DNA of 64,000 nt, taken from NCBI GenBank assembly GCA_964593705.1, contig CAZQIV010000023.1:1-64000 (forward strand), written 5' to 3'. Source of the stretch: SABY01 sp964593705. GTDB taxonomy: Bacteria > Bacteroidota > Bacteroidia > Bacteroidales > 4484-276. The position numbers and the translations under genes are program-made. Shown here piece by piece: positions 54,101-61,975 of the stretch; positions within the stretch are counted from its first letter, which is position 1, and each line of letters begins with the position of its first letter. Under the pieces are notes generated by a model. That model was not told the origin of the DNA and did no database searches. It saw only the letters and a list, made by a program, of their open reading frames with translations.

Positions 54101-54959
54101 GGAACTGGGAGTTGATGTATTTTCAACCACCACCCTGCCCGAAGAGTTTGAGATGTACCGCTCGGTGTTTGTGTGCCTGGGAACTATATCCCAGAGCAAT
54201 GCACTCACTGCAGAGGAAGCATCAAAACTGGCAACTTATCTTAACGATGGTGGCAATATTTACCTCGAAGGCACAATGACATGGACTTTCGATCCACAAA
54301 CACCCTTGCATATAAAGTTTAGGGCAGGTGCCCAGTCGAATTCTTTTATCAGTTTTACTGAAATGAACGGCGTATCCGGAACTTTTACCGAAGGCTTGAA
54401 TTTTGACTTTTCAGGAACAAACAATTACCTGCCCTGCCTGATGAATCCTATCGAACCTGCATTCCCCATTTTTTATGCTGATGGTGATGATCAAAAATGC
54501 ATTGCAACGGCAAACCCTGCATGGGTCTATAAAACCATTGGCGCCATCCACGAATTTGGGAACATGGGAGATGAAAACAATGCCACGGAACGCAAAAACT
54601 ACATGTATAAGATTCTTGAGTTTTTTGGCCTGGAGGATTATACTATAAGTGTTGAGGAAATGGACGCACAAACAGAAAACAATATCATTATTTCTGCTTA
54701 TCCAAATCCCTTTATTAACGAGGCGTATTTTAATCTTGATATTGAAAATGAAGCTGACATCGACATCAATATTTATGATTTGATCGGACAACTTGTTAAG
54801 CAACTTGTTTCGGCAAGATTAACTCCCGGAAACCACACTTTTAAATGGTCGGGAAAAACGCAGGACGGCCAGTCAATCAACCCCGGAATTTATATTTACC
54901 AGGTAAGATCAGGCAGCAATATCCGCACCGGGAAGTTGATTAAAATGGGGGGCAGGTAG
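51108..54959 (+). CDS. Secreted C1-family-like peptidase with T9SS sorting domain
   Basis: A 1283-aa exported protein with a signal peptide ending ANSQS (residue about 21). The papain-like catalytic core has NQNSACCGQAGG (Cys 86/87; C87 is the likely nucleophile), His in ATHAMTIVGYH, and Asn in LKFVNSYGLYW, with a Ca-binding-like insert DYNGDGFYTNDIDINEDGKV just before the Asn. Beta-sandwich and CARDB-like modules follow. The last about 80 residues (YPNPFINEAYFNLDI, then GKLIKM) are a type A C-terminal sorting domain, directing export by the type IX system to the cell surface. The CC pair replaces the usual CxxC. It stands alone. It likely degrades protein outside the cell. Confidence 0.85.
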   Translation: MNFRYYLLFIILIIFKPANSQSIYYKQKTVKLASQIALMTKSDSILSESLPELILTDQAKKRDLPPIHDNSSSPYLRPVFNQNSACCGQAGGVAYNFTYEINRLRNLPSDDTLNQYPAHFTWNFQNSGDGYYGVSYLHSFEILKIAGNPNVFDYGGMDNTSGTEWMTGYDKYYNAMHNRVRGVKHLKVNNETGLLTLKHWLQNHLEGSASGGVASFYASSPWGYKILPDDSPEAGKYAMTAFPAVATHAMTIVGYHDSIRYDYNGDGFYTNDIDINEDGKVDMKDWEIGGLKFVNSYGLYWADSGFCYMMYKTLADNLGEGGIWNHCIHVLDVKETYEPKLTFKFTIKHDSRGKMKITAGIATDTSALIPEHVMHFPIFNYQGGHNFMQGRRQEELNKYLETGLDITPLLSYINPGQQAKFFLQITETDPFNEGTGRIIGLTLMDYNNGTLEIPCSQTEVPLTENGITMIGVTHAPDFDKPEITTPELPAATTGSNYETLIEAQNGIEPYQWNLMTPYHQQQFDFPMPEIDEVQLFPFSGNEHFAAKKIDFEFPFYSKKYDTIYMHEDGFVMFEPDLYPWPYFNDPGLLFKKVRNISVFNFRPVKYYNDPLRDDPEMWFEGNEFYAAFRWKGSLYYFDEKIGEGEFALVLNYDGLINFYYNGIEMNENVVWYAGTSSGNETDYTLLKNSNSINVPGVSSYVLIPEFLPESFNISNEGILSGTPEITESIYNITIEVTDDMRISNTKTFQLSDGLIFSYDINSGDDGMIENGEEFTIDLTLKNIFNNAFHNVNANIPTDYPFLEIINASASFGDIAPNESKTIENAFTLKVEQTCPNNFNFLTDLTLSSDEADWIGKMNFEAFAPSMAISSFLVQDDNNHRLDPGETVDISIKVANTGLLDIENVQLMLECENELITVNGSLQSFGNMTAGEEKSVQFSVSASPDINVADTVVFNLALSFDPDYLIEQTNQITIGQYTAVIFRKGSNPASAEAILASMLELGVDVFSTTTLPEEFEMYRSVFVCLGTISQSNALTAEEASKLATYLNDGGNIYLEGTMTWTFDPQTPLHIKFRAGAQSNSFISFTEMNGVSGTFTEGLNFDFSGTNNYLPCLMNPIEPAFPIFYADGDDQKCIATANPAWVYKTIGAIHEFGNMGDENNATERKNYMYKILEFFGLEDYTISVEEMDAQTENNIIISAYPNPFINEAYFNLDIENEADIDINIYDLIGQLVKQLVSARLTPGNHTFKWSGKTQDGQSINPGIYIYQVRSGSNIRTGKLIKMGGR

Positions 54960-55512
54960 AGAGTCCGGTTAATGGGTTAATTGTTATCCCGAAAAGTAGA
55001 AAATTTTCTCCAAAGGAGTCCTACGGATATTTTTCTGAACTTTTCGAGCCCCCCTTGCCGCCAGCGCAGGCTTTTGTTAAGGCGAGGCAGGGATGCTCGA
55101 AAAAATATGAAATCAAATCGCGAAGCTTCGGGATGTTTTTTCGGCATTGTTTAATAGTTATTAGTTTTGACAAGGTTTATTAATATTCCAACCCTCTATT
55201 TCTTAGAGTAAAATAATCAGTTACCTGATAGTTTAAGAAGTTGTCAGGAGTAGGCTTGTTATTGAAATCCTGACAGTTTTTGAAACCTGTCAGGATTCAG
55301 GCTGTGGGGTTTACTTGAAAATACCAAAGATGCTTTGTGCCGAAATATCTACACCCAAAAACCCCATTCCCGGTTTTAATATTCCGGTGCTCCGCACCTT
55401 ACCATTTTCCCAGGGTGAATCCTGGCTACAAAGATTTTGGGTGCTCCGCACCTGCATTTACTCTTGGGGTATCGGTATTTTTGCCTGGCTTTCCGGGGAC
55501 TTTTTGGGCAGC
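54960..55512. repeat. Gene-free region with dispersed repeat words
   Basis: No gene is supported between 54960 and 55993. This part contains an imperfect inverted repeat (TTTTCGAGC..., about 55034-55056, with ...GCTCGAAAA, about 55094-55104), CCTGACAG/CTGTCAGG hairpins (about 55268-55294), and two GGTGCTCCGCACC words (about 55386 and 55440) of a dispersed family. The frames at 55315-55584 are repeat DNA, not genes. Confidence 0.5.
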
Positions 55513-55566
55513 TTTCAGCGTGAGGGCTTTAAAGTCGTTAACGACTTTAAAGCCCTCACGCTGAAA
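55513..55566. repeat. 54-bp perfect palindrome
   Basis: Arms 55513-55539 and 55540-55566 are exact reverse complements with no spacer. Such loopless palindromes are unstable in cells, so its presence is notable. An assembly join across a hairpin is a possible artefact. Confidence 0.75.
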
Positions 55567-55646
55567 ATGCCAAGCCCGGCTTAGACAAAAAACCAATTGC
55601 CCTTGATACAACGCACCGCGAACCTGTTCGACTTATTGTATTTACC

Positions 55647-55724
55647 TAACTTGGACAAGCCAAAACCAAACAAGGTAATCATGTAAAATTTATGGTGTAT
55701 TCCTGTTTTGGTTTGCCCAAGTTA
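55647..55724. repeat. Inverted repeat of 20-bp arms
   Basis: Arms 55647-55666 and 55705-55724 pair with 2 mismatches in 20 and enclose 38 nt. No gene overlaps. Confidence 0.55.
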
Positions 55725-55816
55725 GTCGGCAAAATTTATAAATGCATATTTAACAATTAGGAGCTTTATTATTCATCTTCCTTTCATATTAACGACAATG
55801 CATTTTAAATTTTGCA

Positions 55817-55877
55817 TTAGTACCTAATCTATAATATTCTGCCAAAAAATGGCAGAATATTATAGATTAGGTACTAA
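55817..55877. repeat. 28-bp perfect stem with 5-nt A loop
   Basis: Arms 55817-55844 and 55850-55877 are exact reverse complements around AAAAA. The stem contains CTAATCTATAATATTCTGCC. It may act as a terminator for the minus-strand gene that ends at 55994, but it is 117 bp away and lacks a T run on that strand's exit side beyond the loop. Confidence 0.7.
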
Positions 55878-55993
55878 AAAGATAGCTGGAATTATAAAAA
55901 TGTATTGCAAACATTTTATTATCCGAAATAATTCACTGTTTGGCTTTGATGGTTTTGTTTTTTCAAAAAGATGTAATGCATTTTATTCTACCC

Positions 55994-57334
55994 CTAATAT
56001 TTTTCGCTGTTTTTTAGGATTTCGATGGCAAATACCTCATCGTAATCAACCCTTCCGTAGGTGAGCAAAATAAGCGAATTGTCTGAGGGATTGCTAAAAA
56101 CCTGGAGTGGCATAGCTCCCACCGATTCGTATCCGCCACTGTTGGTGTTTACAAGTAAGGGTTCGGGAGTGATTTTGCGCAGGGAGTTCATACTCTGATC
56201 GCAGGCATACAAGTGGGTATGATCTTGGTAGGAGTCTCTAAATATTAAATAGTATTCATTGTATTGCTGATTCTCAGCAAAATCAAGAATATATGGATAA
56301 GATGAAACCGAAATCATTTCCGTTTCGAGCACATCATATCCCGATAAATTGGGGTCAATATGGATAAACTGTTTATCGGATGTAATAATCCTTGTGCCAT
56401 CGCCGGACATCCAAAGCCGATCAACCTGTTGGTAATTATAATTGGAGTAAACTTCAATGGGCATACCACCCTGGATATCAATCTTCATCAATTCCTCATG
56501 ATTACCAATTCCATAAAGATACTTCCAGGATGGATGTGCTTGAAGATAAACACCTTCTAGGCTTATGCTCTGGGGAAATAATTCCAATGTATTCAAATCA
56601 AGGATATGAAAAGTCTGACCCCAGCTGTCGGACGAAATATAAATCCTCTGGTCGGGCGTACCTACTGCACTTATAATTATCGGATTAAAATCATGCGAAT
56701 AAACTATCTTTTCCGTCTCAACATCCAGGATATGAAAATGATAGTATTGTGAAATGATCAGGTTTTTGCCATCGGGCATCAGTTGTATAAAACCAATGCT
56801 TGAGAAAACAGTCAAATCCAGATCAATCCTCCTAAAGGTTTTTTTGCTAATATCGAAAACCTCGATAAAATCATTGTCAGCCGCTGGCAAGATATAGAGC
56901 AATTGGCGGCTTTTGTCGAACACCATATCACTTACGCCGTATGAAAGCCGGATTTTGTTTTCCGGGTAATTATGTATAAATACCCCAACATGAATATCCT
57001 GCCCGACATTGGACGAAAATTTAATAGATGAAAGCACGGAATCGCCGGCAATTATATCGCGTTGCAGGCTGATAGAAAGGGTTTGATACTCGCCTGCTTC
57101 AAGCGTACCCGATGTTTTGTCCAGCACCAGAAAATCATCCTGGGCAGTAGCCGACCAATCCAGCGACTGATCCGCGATATTTCCCATGCTCAATTCGAGC
57201 ATATTATTATTATACCCAAAATCCAGTTTGGATTTACCTGGAAACAATAGGGTTTTATCGTCATCCTTTTCGCAGGCAGAAAAAAGGAATACGAAGATCA
57301 TCAGTAGCGGATAGAAACTTTTTTTTGTTATCAT
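55994..57334 (-). CDS. Lipoprotein with beta-propeller-like C-terminus
   Basis: The ATG at 57334 gives 446 aa with a lipobox (FLFSAC, about residue 20); the longer frame to 57535 crosses the divergent promoter region and is rejected. An N-terminal Ig/BACON-like region (about 30-130; NIADQSLDWSATAQDDFLVL) precedes a repeated four-stranded blade pattern (VSDMVFDKSRQLLYILPAAD; IGFIQLMPDGKNLIISQYYH; VGTPDQRIYISSDSWGQTFH), which suggests a seven-bladed propeller (YncE-like). It is an outer-surface or periplasmic binding protein of unknown ligand. Confidence 0.7.
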   Translation of the reverse strand: MITKKSFYPLLMIFVFLFSACEKDDDKTLLFPGKSKLDFGYNNNMLELSMGNIADQSLDWSATAQDDFLVLDKTSGTLEAGEYQTLSISLQRDIIAGDSVLSSIKFSSNVGQDIHVGVFIHNYPENKIRLSYGVSDMVFDKSRQLLYILPAADNDFIEVFDISKKTFRRIDLDLTVFSSIGFIQLMPDGKNLIISQYYHFHILDVETEKIVYSHDFNPIIISAVGTPDQRIYISSDSWGQTFHILDLNTLELFPQSISLEGVYLQAHPSWKYLYGIGNHEELMKIDIQGGMPIEVYSNYNYQQVDRLWMSGDGTRIITSDKQFIHIDPNLSGYDVLETEMISVSSYPYILDFAENQQYNEYYLIFRDSYQDHTHLYACDQSMNSLRKITPEPLLVNTNSGGYESVGAMPLQVFSNPSDNSLILLTYGRVDYDEVFAIEILKNSEKY

Positions 57335-57351
57335 CGTTTTTTTATTTTTTA

Positions 57352-57367
57352 TACATTTGCAAATATA
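57352..57367. promoter_or_regulatory. Back-to-back -7 elements in a divergent promoter
   Basis: TACATTTG on the plus strand (57352-57359) is directly followed by CAAATATA (57360-57367), which is TATATTTG on the minus strand. Both match TAnnTTTG exactly and lie in the 52 bp between the lipoprotein and barrel gene starts. The two promoters would face away from each other with overlapping start regions. Confidence 0.5.
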
Positions 57368-57386
57368 TAAAAAATAAAAAAATCTT

Positions 57387-58172
57387 ATGAAAACAAAAAC
57401 TATCATATTCTTAATCGTCCTGATTTCACTTACAGGATACGCACAATCGGATAGCGAAACTCCGAACTTTAGACCCACCAAAGGCAATATTGCCCTTGAG
57501 CTCGACTTTTTGCCCTTTAGCGAAAATGGCCCCATCGATCTAAAATCATTTCAAGCCCGGTATTTCTTCAGCCCCCAACTCGCGCTACGTGCCGGTTTCA
57601 ACTTCGATCGGGTAAAGAAAGATGATGAGATCCCGAGGGTTTACCGAATTGACGGCAACGACATTATGAAGTTTAATAAATACGAAATGGATTATACCCT
57701 TTGGGGCATCAATGCCGGCATTGCCTGGCATTTTTTTAAAAATTCAAGAGTATCACCATACATTGGTATTGATATCGGATATGAAGCCAAATCGGCGAAA
57801 TACAATGATGAAGTTAATAATTATAATTATAATTATCCAAATGAAGGATTCGAACTGGTAAAAACGGAAGTCGAAAATGGCTGGGGTATTGACGAAATGA
57901 TTTATGACCAGTGGGGCAATCCTGTGTATGCTTTCGTAGTTAACGAAAGGGCGTATCATTCGTTTAAAGCCAATCTGGTGGCCGGCACCAACATCTATAT
58001 TATGAAGCATTTTTACGCCGGAATAGAATTGGGTCTGGGTATGAATACGACTAAATACAAAGAAGTTACGGTAGAACAAGATGGGGTTATCACGTTAAAA
58101 TTCCCTGAGAAAAAAGAGACCACCTTCGGGCTTAATTTTAATAATGCCATTCGTATTGGATTTTGGTTTTAA
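57387..58172 (+). CDS. Outer membrane beta-barrel protein
   Basis: A 261-aa protein with a signal peptide ending LTGYAQ (about residue 20). Strands such as GNIALELDFLPFSENGPIDL, FFSPQLALRAGFNFD, SPYIGIDIGYEAKSAKY and FYAGIELGLGMNTTKYKEVT, and a C-terminal NAIRIGFWF, give a barrel with an aromatic terminus. Divergent from the propeller lipoprotein with a shared promoter region, so they may be co-regulated. A hairpin and T run follow at 58216-58255. Confidence 0.75.
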   Translation: MKTKTIIFLIVLISLTGYAQSDSETPNFRPTKGNIALELDFLPFSENGPIDLKSFQARYFFSPQLALRAGFNFDRVKKDDEIPRVYRIDGNDIMKFNKYEMDYTLWGINAGIAWHFFKNSRVSPYIGIDIGYEAKSAKYNDEVNNYNYNYPNEGFELVKTEVENGWGIDEMIYDQWGNPVYAFVVNERAYHSFKANLVAGTNIYIMKHFYAGIELGLGMNTTKYKEVTVEQDGVITLKFPEKKETTFGLNFNNAIRIGFWF

Positions 58173-58215
58173 GAGATAAGTTGTCAGGGTTCGGCTTGTA
58201 ATCGTATTGGGGAGT

Positions 58216-58255
58216 AGTCAGGGTTTGACTTTGAGTCAAGCCCTGACTTCTTTTT
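58216..58255 (+). terminator. Hairpin element copy 2, terminator-like
   Basis: 15-nt arms (58216-58230 and 58234-58248) with a TTG loop are followed by TCTTTTT to 58255. It is nearly identical to the element at 4653-4685. It lies 43 bp after the barrel gene, so it may terminate it. Confidence 0.6.
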
Positions 58256-58381
58256 GCCATTTATTGCACGATGTTTTGATTTCTTCAACCAGGTCGGGAA
58301 TCAATTGATTTAAACCATTAAAATTTGCCATTCCTCAAACAAATACAACATATCCGCCATTCCCACGGCAACTAATTTATT

Positions 58382-58389
58382 TACATTTG
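58382..58389 (+). promoter_or_regulatory. Candidate -7 element for the MBOAT gene
   Basis: TACATTTG is followed directly by CAGCC, 26 bp before the ATG at 58416, the same arrangement as at asnS and lpdA. Confidence 0.55.
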
Positions 58390-58415
58390 CAGCCGTTAAA
58401 TTTTAATGCATCAAG

Positions 58416-59840
58416 ATGGTTTTTAGCAGCAGCTTGTTTTTACTCTATTTTCTGCCGGTATTCCTTATCATATACTACCTGCTACCTGTAAAGCTAAAAA
58501 ATATTTTTACACTGCTGGCCAGTATTTTCTTTTATGCCTGGGGTGCGCCCGATTTTATCTTCATCGTGCTTGGCTCTATTTTCATCGATTTCTTCCTGGT
58601 GGATTGGTTACATAAATCCACGCTGGTAAAGGCACGCCGGATTTTACTCACCATTTCTGTAATATTAAATGTGGGCATGTTGGCCTATTTTAAATACACC
58701 AACTTTTTAATCGAAAATGTAAATGTGCTGCTTGGCTGGTTGGGTGTCGAGCCGGCTTCCTGGACAAAAATAGTGCTTCCCATTGGCATTTCATTTTTTA
58801 CCTTTCAAAAACTCACCTACTCGGTTGATGTATATCGGAAAGTACACGCGCCACTCAAAAAGATGTGGGATTATGCCATGTACATCCTCATGTTTCCGCA
58901 GCTTATCGCCGGCCCCATCGTAAGGTTTCACGAAATTGCCGACCAGATCGAAAGCCGTCGTGCATTTGAAACCGTGGATGCAAGACTACTTGGATTCTTT
59001 AGGTTTGCAATTGGCCTTTCAAAAAAAGTGTTGATTGCCAATGTGCTTGGCGAACAGGTGGATCAAATTTTTGCCTTACCTACCGGCGAAATCTCTACCT
59101 CTTTGGCTTGGATTGGAATAGTGGCCTATTCGTTCCAAATCTATTACGACTTTTCAGGATATTCCGATATGGCCATCGGCATAGGGAGGATGATAGGATT
59201 TCGTTTTCCCGAGAATTTCAACAACCCATACATTTCGCAAAATATTACCGAATTCTGGCGGCGGTGGCACATCACCCTGGGGCGCTGGATGCGCGACTAC
59301 CTCTACATCCCGCTTGGTGGCAACAGGGTTTCACTGCCGCGGATGTACTTTAACCTTTGGATGGTTTTCCTAATCTCGGGTTTATGGCATGGCGCTGCAT
59401 GGAACTTTGTGGTTTGGGGAGGATTCCATGGCTTTTTCCTCATCGCCGACCGAATGTTTTTTATTCGCTTTACAAAGTTTATCGGCAAGTATCCGAGCAT
59501 CCTCCTTACCTACCTTATCACTTTAATTGGATGGGTGCTTTTCAGGGCCGAATCACTTTCGTTTGCTTTCGATTATTTGGGGAGGATGTTTGCCTTTGAC
59601 GGGCTTGGAGAAAATATTTTATTTGATAAGGAATTTAACTGGATGATAATTTTTGGGGCCGTTTTCGCTTTTATCGCTTCCATCGGAAATATTGAAAAGT
59701 GGTGGGTGAAAGTAATGGATAAGGATAAAAATGGGATTACTATTTTACTGATGATTTTAGGGGCGGTACTTTTTACTATGGTTTGTATTGCCTCCGTCAC
59801 TTCATCTTCGTTTAATCCATTTATTTATTTTAGATTCTGA
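58416..59840 (+). CDS. MBOAT-family O-acyltransferase (AlgI/DltB-like)
   Basis: A 474-aa polytopic membrane protein with about ten hydrophobic helices. Family blocks are FYAWGAPDFIF (about 40-50), KIVLPIGISFFTFQKLTYSV (about 123-142), WRRWHITLGRWMRDYLYIPL (about 286-305) and the catalytic His H325 in GLWHGAAWNFVVWGG. AlgI-type enzymes pass acyl groups across the inner membrane for O-acetylation of exported polysaccharides. The AlgJ-like gene lies 347 bp downstream on the same strand, beyond a repeat and assembly gap, and would complete the pathway. Confidence 0.93.
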   Translation: MVFSSSLFLLYFLPVFLIIYYLLPVKLKNIFTLLASIFFYAWGAPDFIFIVLGSIFIDFFLVDWLHKSTLVKARRILLTISVILNVGMLAYFKYTNFLIENVNVLLGWLGVEPASWTKIVLPIGISFFTFQKLTYSVDVYRKVHAPLKKMWDYAMYILMFPQLIAGPIVRFHEIADQIESRRAFETVDARLLGFFRFAIGLSKKVLIANVLGEQVDQIFALPTGEISTSLAWIGIVAYSFQIYYDFSGYSDMAIGIGRMIGFRFPENFNNPYISQNITEFWRRWHITLGRWMRDYLYIPLGGNRVSLPRMYFNLWMVFLISGLWHGAAWNFVVWGGFHGFFLIADRMFFIRFTKFIGKYPSILLTYLITLIGWVLFRAESLSFAFDYLGRMFAFDGLGENILFDKEFNWMIIFGAVFAFIASIGNIEKWWVKVMDKDKNGITILLMILGAVLFTMVCIASVTSSSFNPFIYFRF

Positions 59841-60150
59841 AAAAAGATGGCCACTGATGCATTGGATGAAAAGCCACTGATGCACGGATNNNNNNNNNNN
59901 NNNNNNNNNNNNNNNNNNNNNNNNNNNNNNNNNNNNNNNNNNNNNNNNNNNNNNNNNNNNNNNNNNNNNNNNNNNNNNNNNNNNNNNNNGTAATATTGGA
60001 TGAATGGCCACAGCCTGTCCCGATTTTTCGGGAGATGCACGGATATAATATGGAAAAGGATGGCCACTGATGCACGGATGTAATATTGGATGAATGGCCA
60101 CAGCCTGTCCCGATTTTTCGGGAGATGCACGGATGGATTATTAGGAAAAT
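59841..60150. repeat. 90-bp tandem repeat containing a 100-N assembly gap (59890-59989)
   Basis: The 55 bases after the gap (from 59990) recur exactly from 60080, giving a 90-bp period. Units contain GATGCACGGAT, GGATGAATGGCCAC and the short hairpin CCCGATTTTTCGGG. The unit before the gap is related. The Ns have a round length of 100, so the true number of copies is unknown. Open frames here are not genes. Confidence 0.8.
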
Positions 60151-60187
60151 GTATTGGTAAAATAATAGTAGGATTTTTAAAATATTT

Positions 60188-61975
60188 ATGAATAAAAAAA
60201 TAAAAAATATCATCTTTGTATTGCTCCTGGCTTTGCTCATTTTGCCATTGTTTCAACATGCTGCAAAGTTTTTTAATGCAGGTAAGCTCAACGGAGATTT
60301 TATTTTGGCCGAGCGTCCGCAATTTTCAAGGAGCACCTGGATAGATGGAACTTTTCAGGCAGGGTTCGACCGCTACATTGAAGATCATATCGGCTTTCGC
60401 AATTTTTTTGTAAGGCTTAACAACCAGATCGAGTTTACCTTTTTTGACGAAGTGAATGCTGAAGGCATTGTGAAAGGCAAAAGCAACATTCTTTACGAAC
60501 ACGATTACATTAGGGCTTTTGCAGGCGGTGATTTTATCGGGGGAAAAACCATTACCCGCAAAATGGAAAAACTGAAATTTTTGCAGAACCATCTAAAGGA
60601 AAAATTCGACATCGACCTTATCTTGATTTTAGAACCCAGCAAAGCCCGCATTGAACCTCAATTTATTCCTGACCATTATCTCGAAAACGGCATCTCCATT
60701 TCCAATTACGAGTATTTCAAACAAAAAGCCACTGATCTTAAAGTTGACTTTATCGATCTGAATAAATACCTGGTAGAAATTTCCGACACCATCCAATATC
60801 CTGTTTATCCGCCTTATGGCATACATTGGAGCGAACATACCATGGGCTTTATTACGGATACACTCATCCGATACATCGAGAAAAAACGCAATATCGACCT
60901 GCCCGGTTTTAGCGTCAAAAACAGAATTGTTGGCGATAGCATTTCCGATTCGGACTACGATGCCGGCAAAACCTGCAATTTACTTTTCAGGCTGCCACAA
61001 AATGAATTGCCCTATCCGTTTTTTACTTTTTATGATGATTCAACAAAAGCAAAACCCGCTGTGCTTGCGGTTGCTGACAGTTACTACTGGAACATTTTCA
61101 ATACCCGCGTACCCCAAAATTTATTTACCAATACTTCCTTCTGGTATTTCAATGCTAAGGTTTATCCCGATTTTTATTATGGAGCAAAATGGACGAAAGA
61201 TCTGGATATTAAAAAGGAAGTCGAAAAACAGGATGTAATCCTTTTAAGTATCACCGAAAGGTTTTTGTATAAATTTGCATGGCAGTTTGTTGAGCAGCTT
61301 TACGAGATTTATACCCCTCCATTTACTGGTAATATTATCGAAAAAAAGGAAGATGTTATAAGAAATTATTCCACATGGTTTGATGAGCTTGTGGAAAGGG
61401 CAAATGCAGAAAATATAAGCCTGGTAGGGTTAATCCACAAAGAAGCATCCTTTCTTGCAGAAAAAGAAAATTATGAAGTTTATCTTTCCTGGTATGGTGC
61501 TGAATATTACAAAAACATGATACAGATGAGCAGCTCGTGGGATAGCGCCGTTCGTGTGAAAGCCATCAAAAATAGCCAAAGTTACAACGATCAACTGACG
61601 GGTGAAGCCAATTGGATATTCAAGGAAAATATGCCTGATATCTACACTAAATTTACCACGATTAAAAATATGGAGAATGCGATATTTTCCGATTCGCACT
61701 GGTTGAAAACTGTTGCTGAAAAAGCTCAAAAATACAATATGCCTGTTGAAATGATGGTAAGCGTTGATGCAGAATACGTGGTAGAGAATGATCCTGCTTT
61801 GGTTAACTTTGTTAACAATGTGAGGCTACTGGAAAAAACAATTAAAAACAATCCTGATTGGTTGAAAAAAGTTGGGGAAAAGGCACAAAAAAAAGGCATC
61901 TCCATTGATGAAATGCTTAGGATGGATGCAAAGTATATTATTAAAGAACAACAAAAAAAGCAAAAACATGAATAA
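60188..61975 (+). CDS. AlgX/AlgJ-like SGNH acetyltransferase with C-terminal repeats
   Basis: A 595-aa protein with an N-terminal anchor (about 8-24). The SGNH-like core has GIHWSEHTMG (H203, W204) and VLAVADSYYW (S288); the usual Asp two residues before the His is Gly here. ERPQFSRSTWIDGTFQAGFD and IGFRNFFVRLNNQ match the AlgX/AlgJ N-terminal blocks. The last about 120 residues carry three repeats of a WLKxVxEKAxK-x6-EM-x3-DAxYxxxE pattern (about 440-475, 492-527, 555-590), so this tail is unusual. It likely finishes O-acetylation of an exported polysaccharide with the MBOAT protein. Confidence 0.8.
   Translation: MNKKIKNIIFVLLLALLILPLFQHAAKFFNAGKLNGDFILAERPQFSRSTWIDGTFQAGFDRYIEDHIGFRNFFVRLNNQIEFTFFDEVNAEGIVKGKSNILYEHDYIRAFAGGDFIGGKTITRKMEKLKFLQNHLKEKFDIDLILILEPSKARIEPQFIPDHYLENGISISNYEYFKQKATDLKVDFIDLNKYLVEISDTIQYPVYPPYGIHWSEHTMGFITDTLIRYIEKKRNIDLPGFSVKNRIVGDSISDSDYDAGKTCNLLFRLPQNELPYPFFTFYDDSTKAKPAVLAVADSYYWNIFNTRVPQNLFTNTSFWYFNAKVYPDFYYGAKWTKDLDIKKEVEKQDVILLSITERFLYKFAWQFVEQLYEIYTPPFTGNIIEKKEDVIRNYSTWFDELVERANAENISLVGLIHKEASFLAEKENYEVYLSWYGAEYYKNMIQMSSSWDSAVRVKAIKNSQSYNDQLTGEANWIFKENMPDIYTKFTTIKNMENAIFSDSHWLKTVAEKAQKYNMPVEMMVSVDAEYVVENDPALVNFVNNVRLLEKTIKNNPDWLKKVGEKAQKKGISIDEMLRMDAKYIIKEQQKKQKHE

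Noticed and set aside
55315..55611. Overlapping frames of 60-90 aa on both strands
   Set aside because: The region is built of dispersed repeat words and the 54-bp palindrome, and protein-like features are absent.
57335..57535. N-terminal extension of the propeller lipoprotein
   Set aside because: It would cover the divergent promoter and the start of the barrel gene, and the lipoprotein signal begins at 57334.
59802..60322. Minus-strand frames crossing the N gap
   Set aside because: They are products of the 90-bp repeat and the run of unknown bases.
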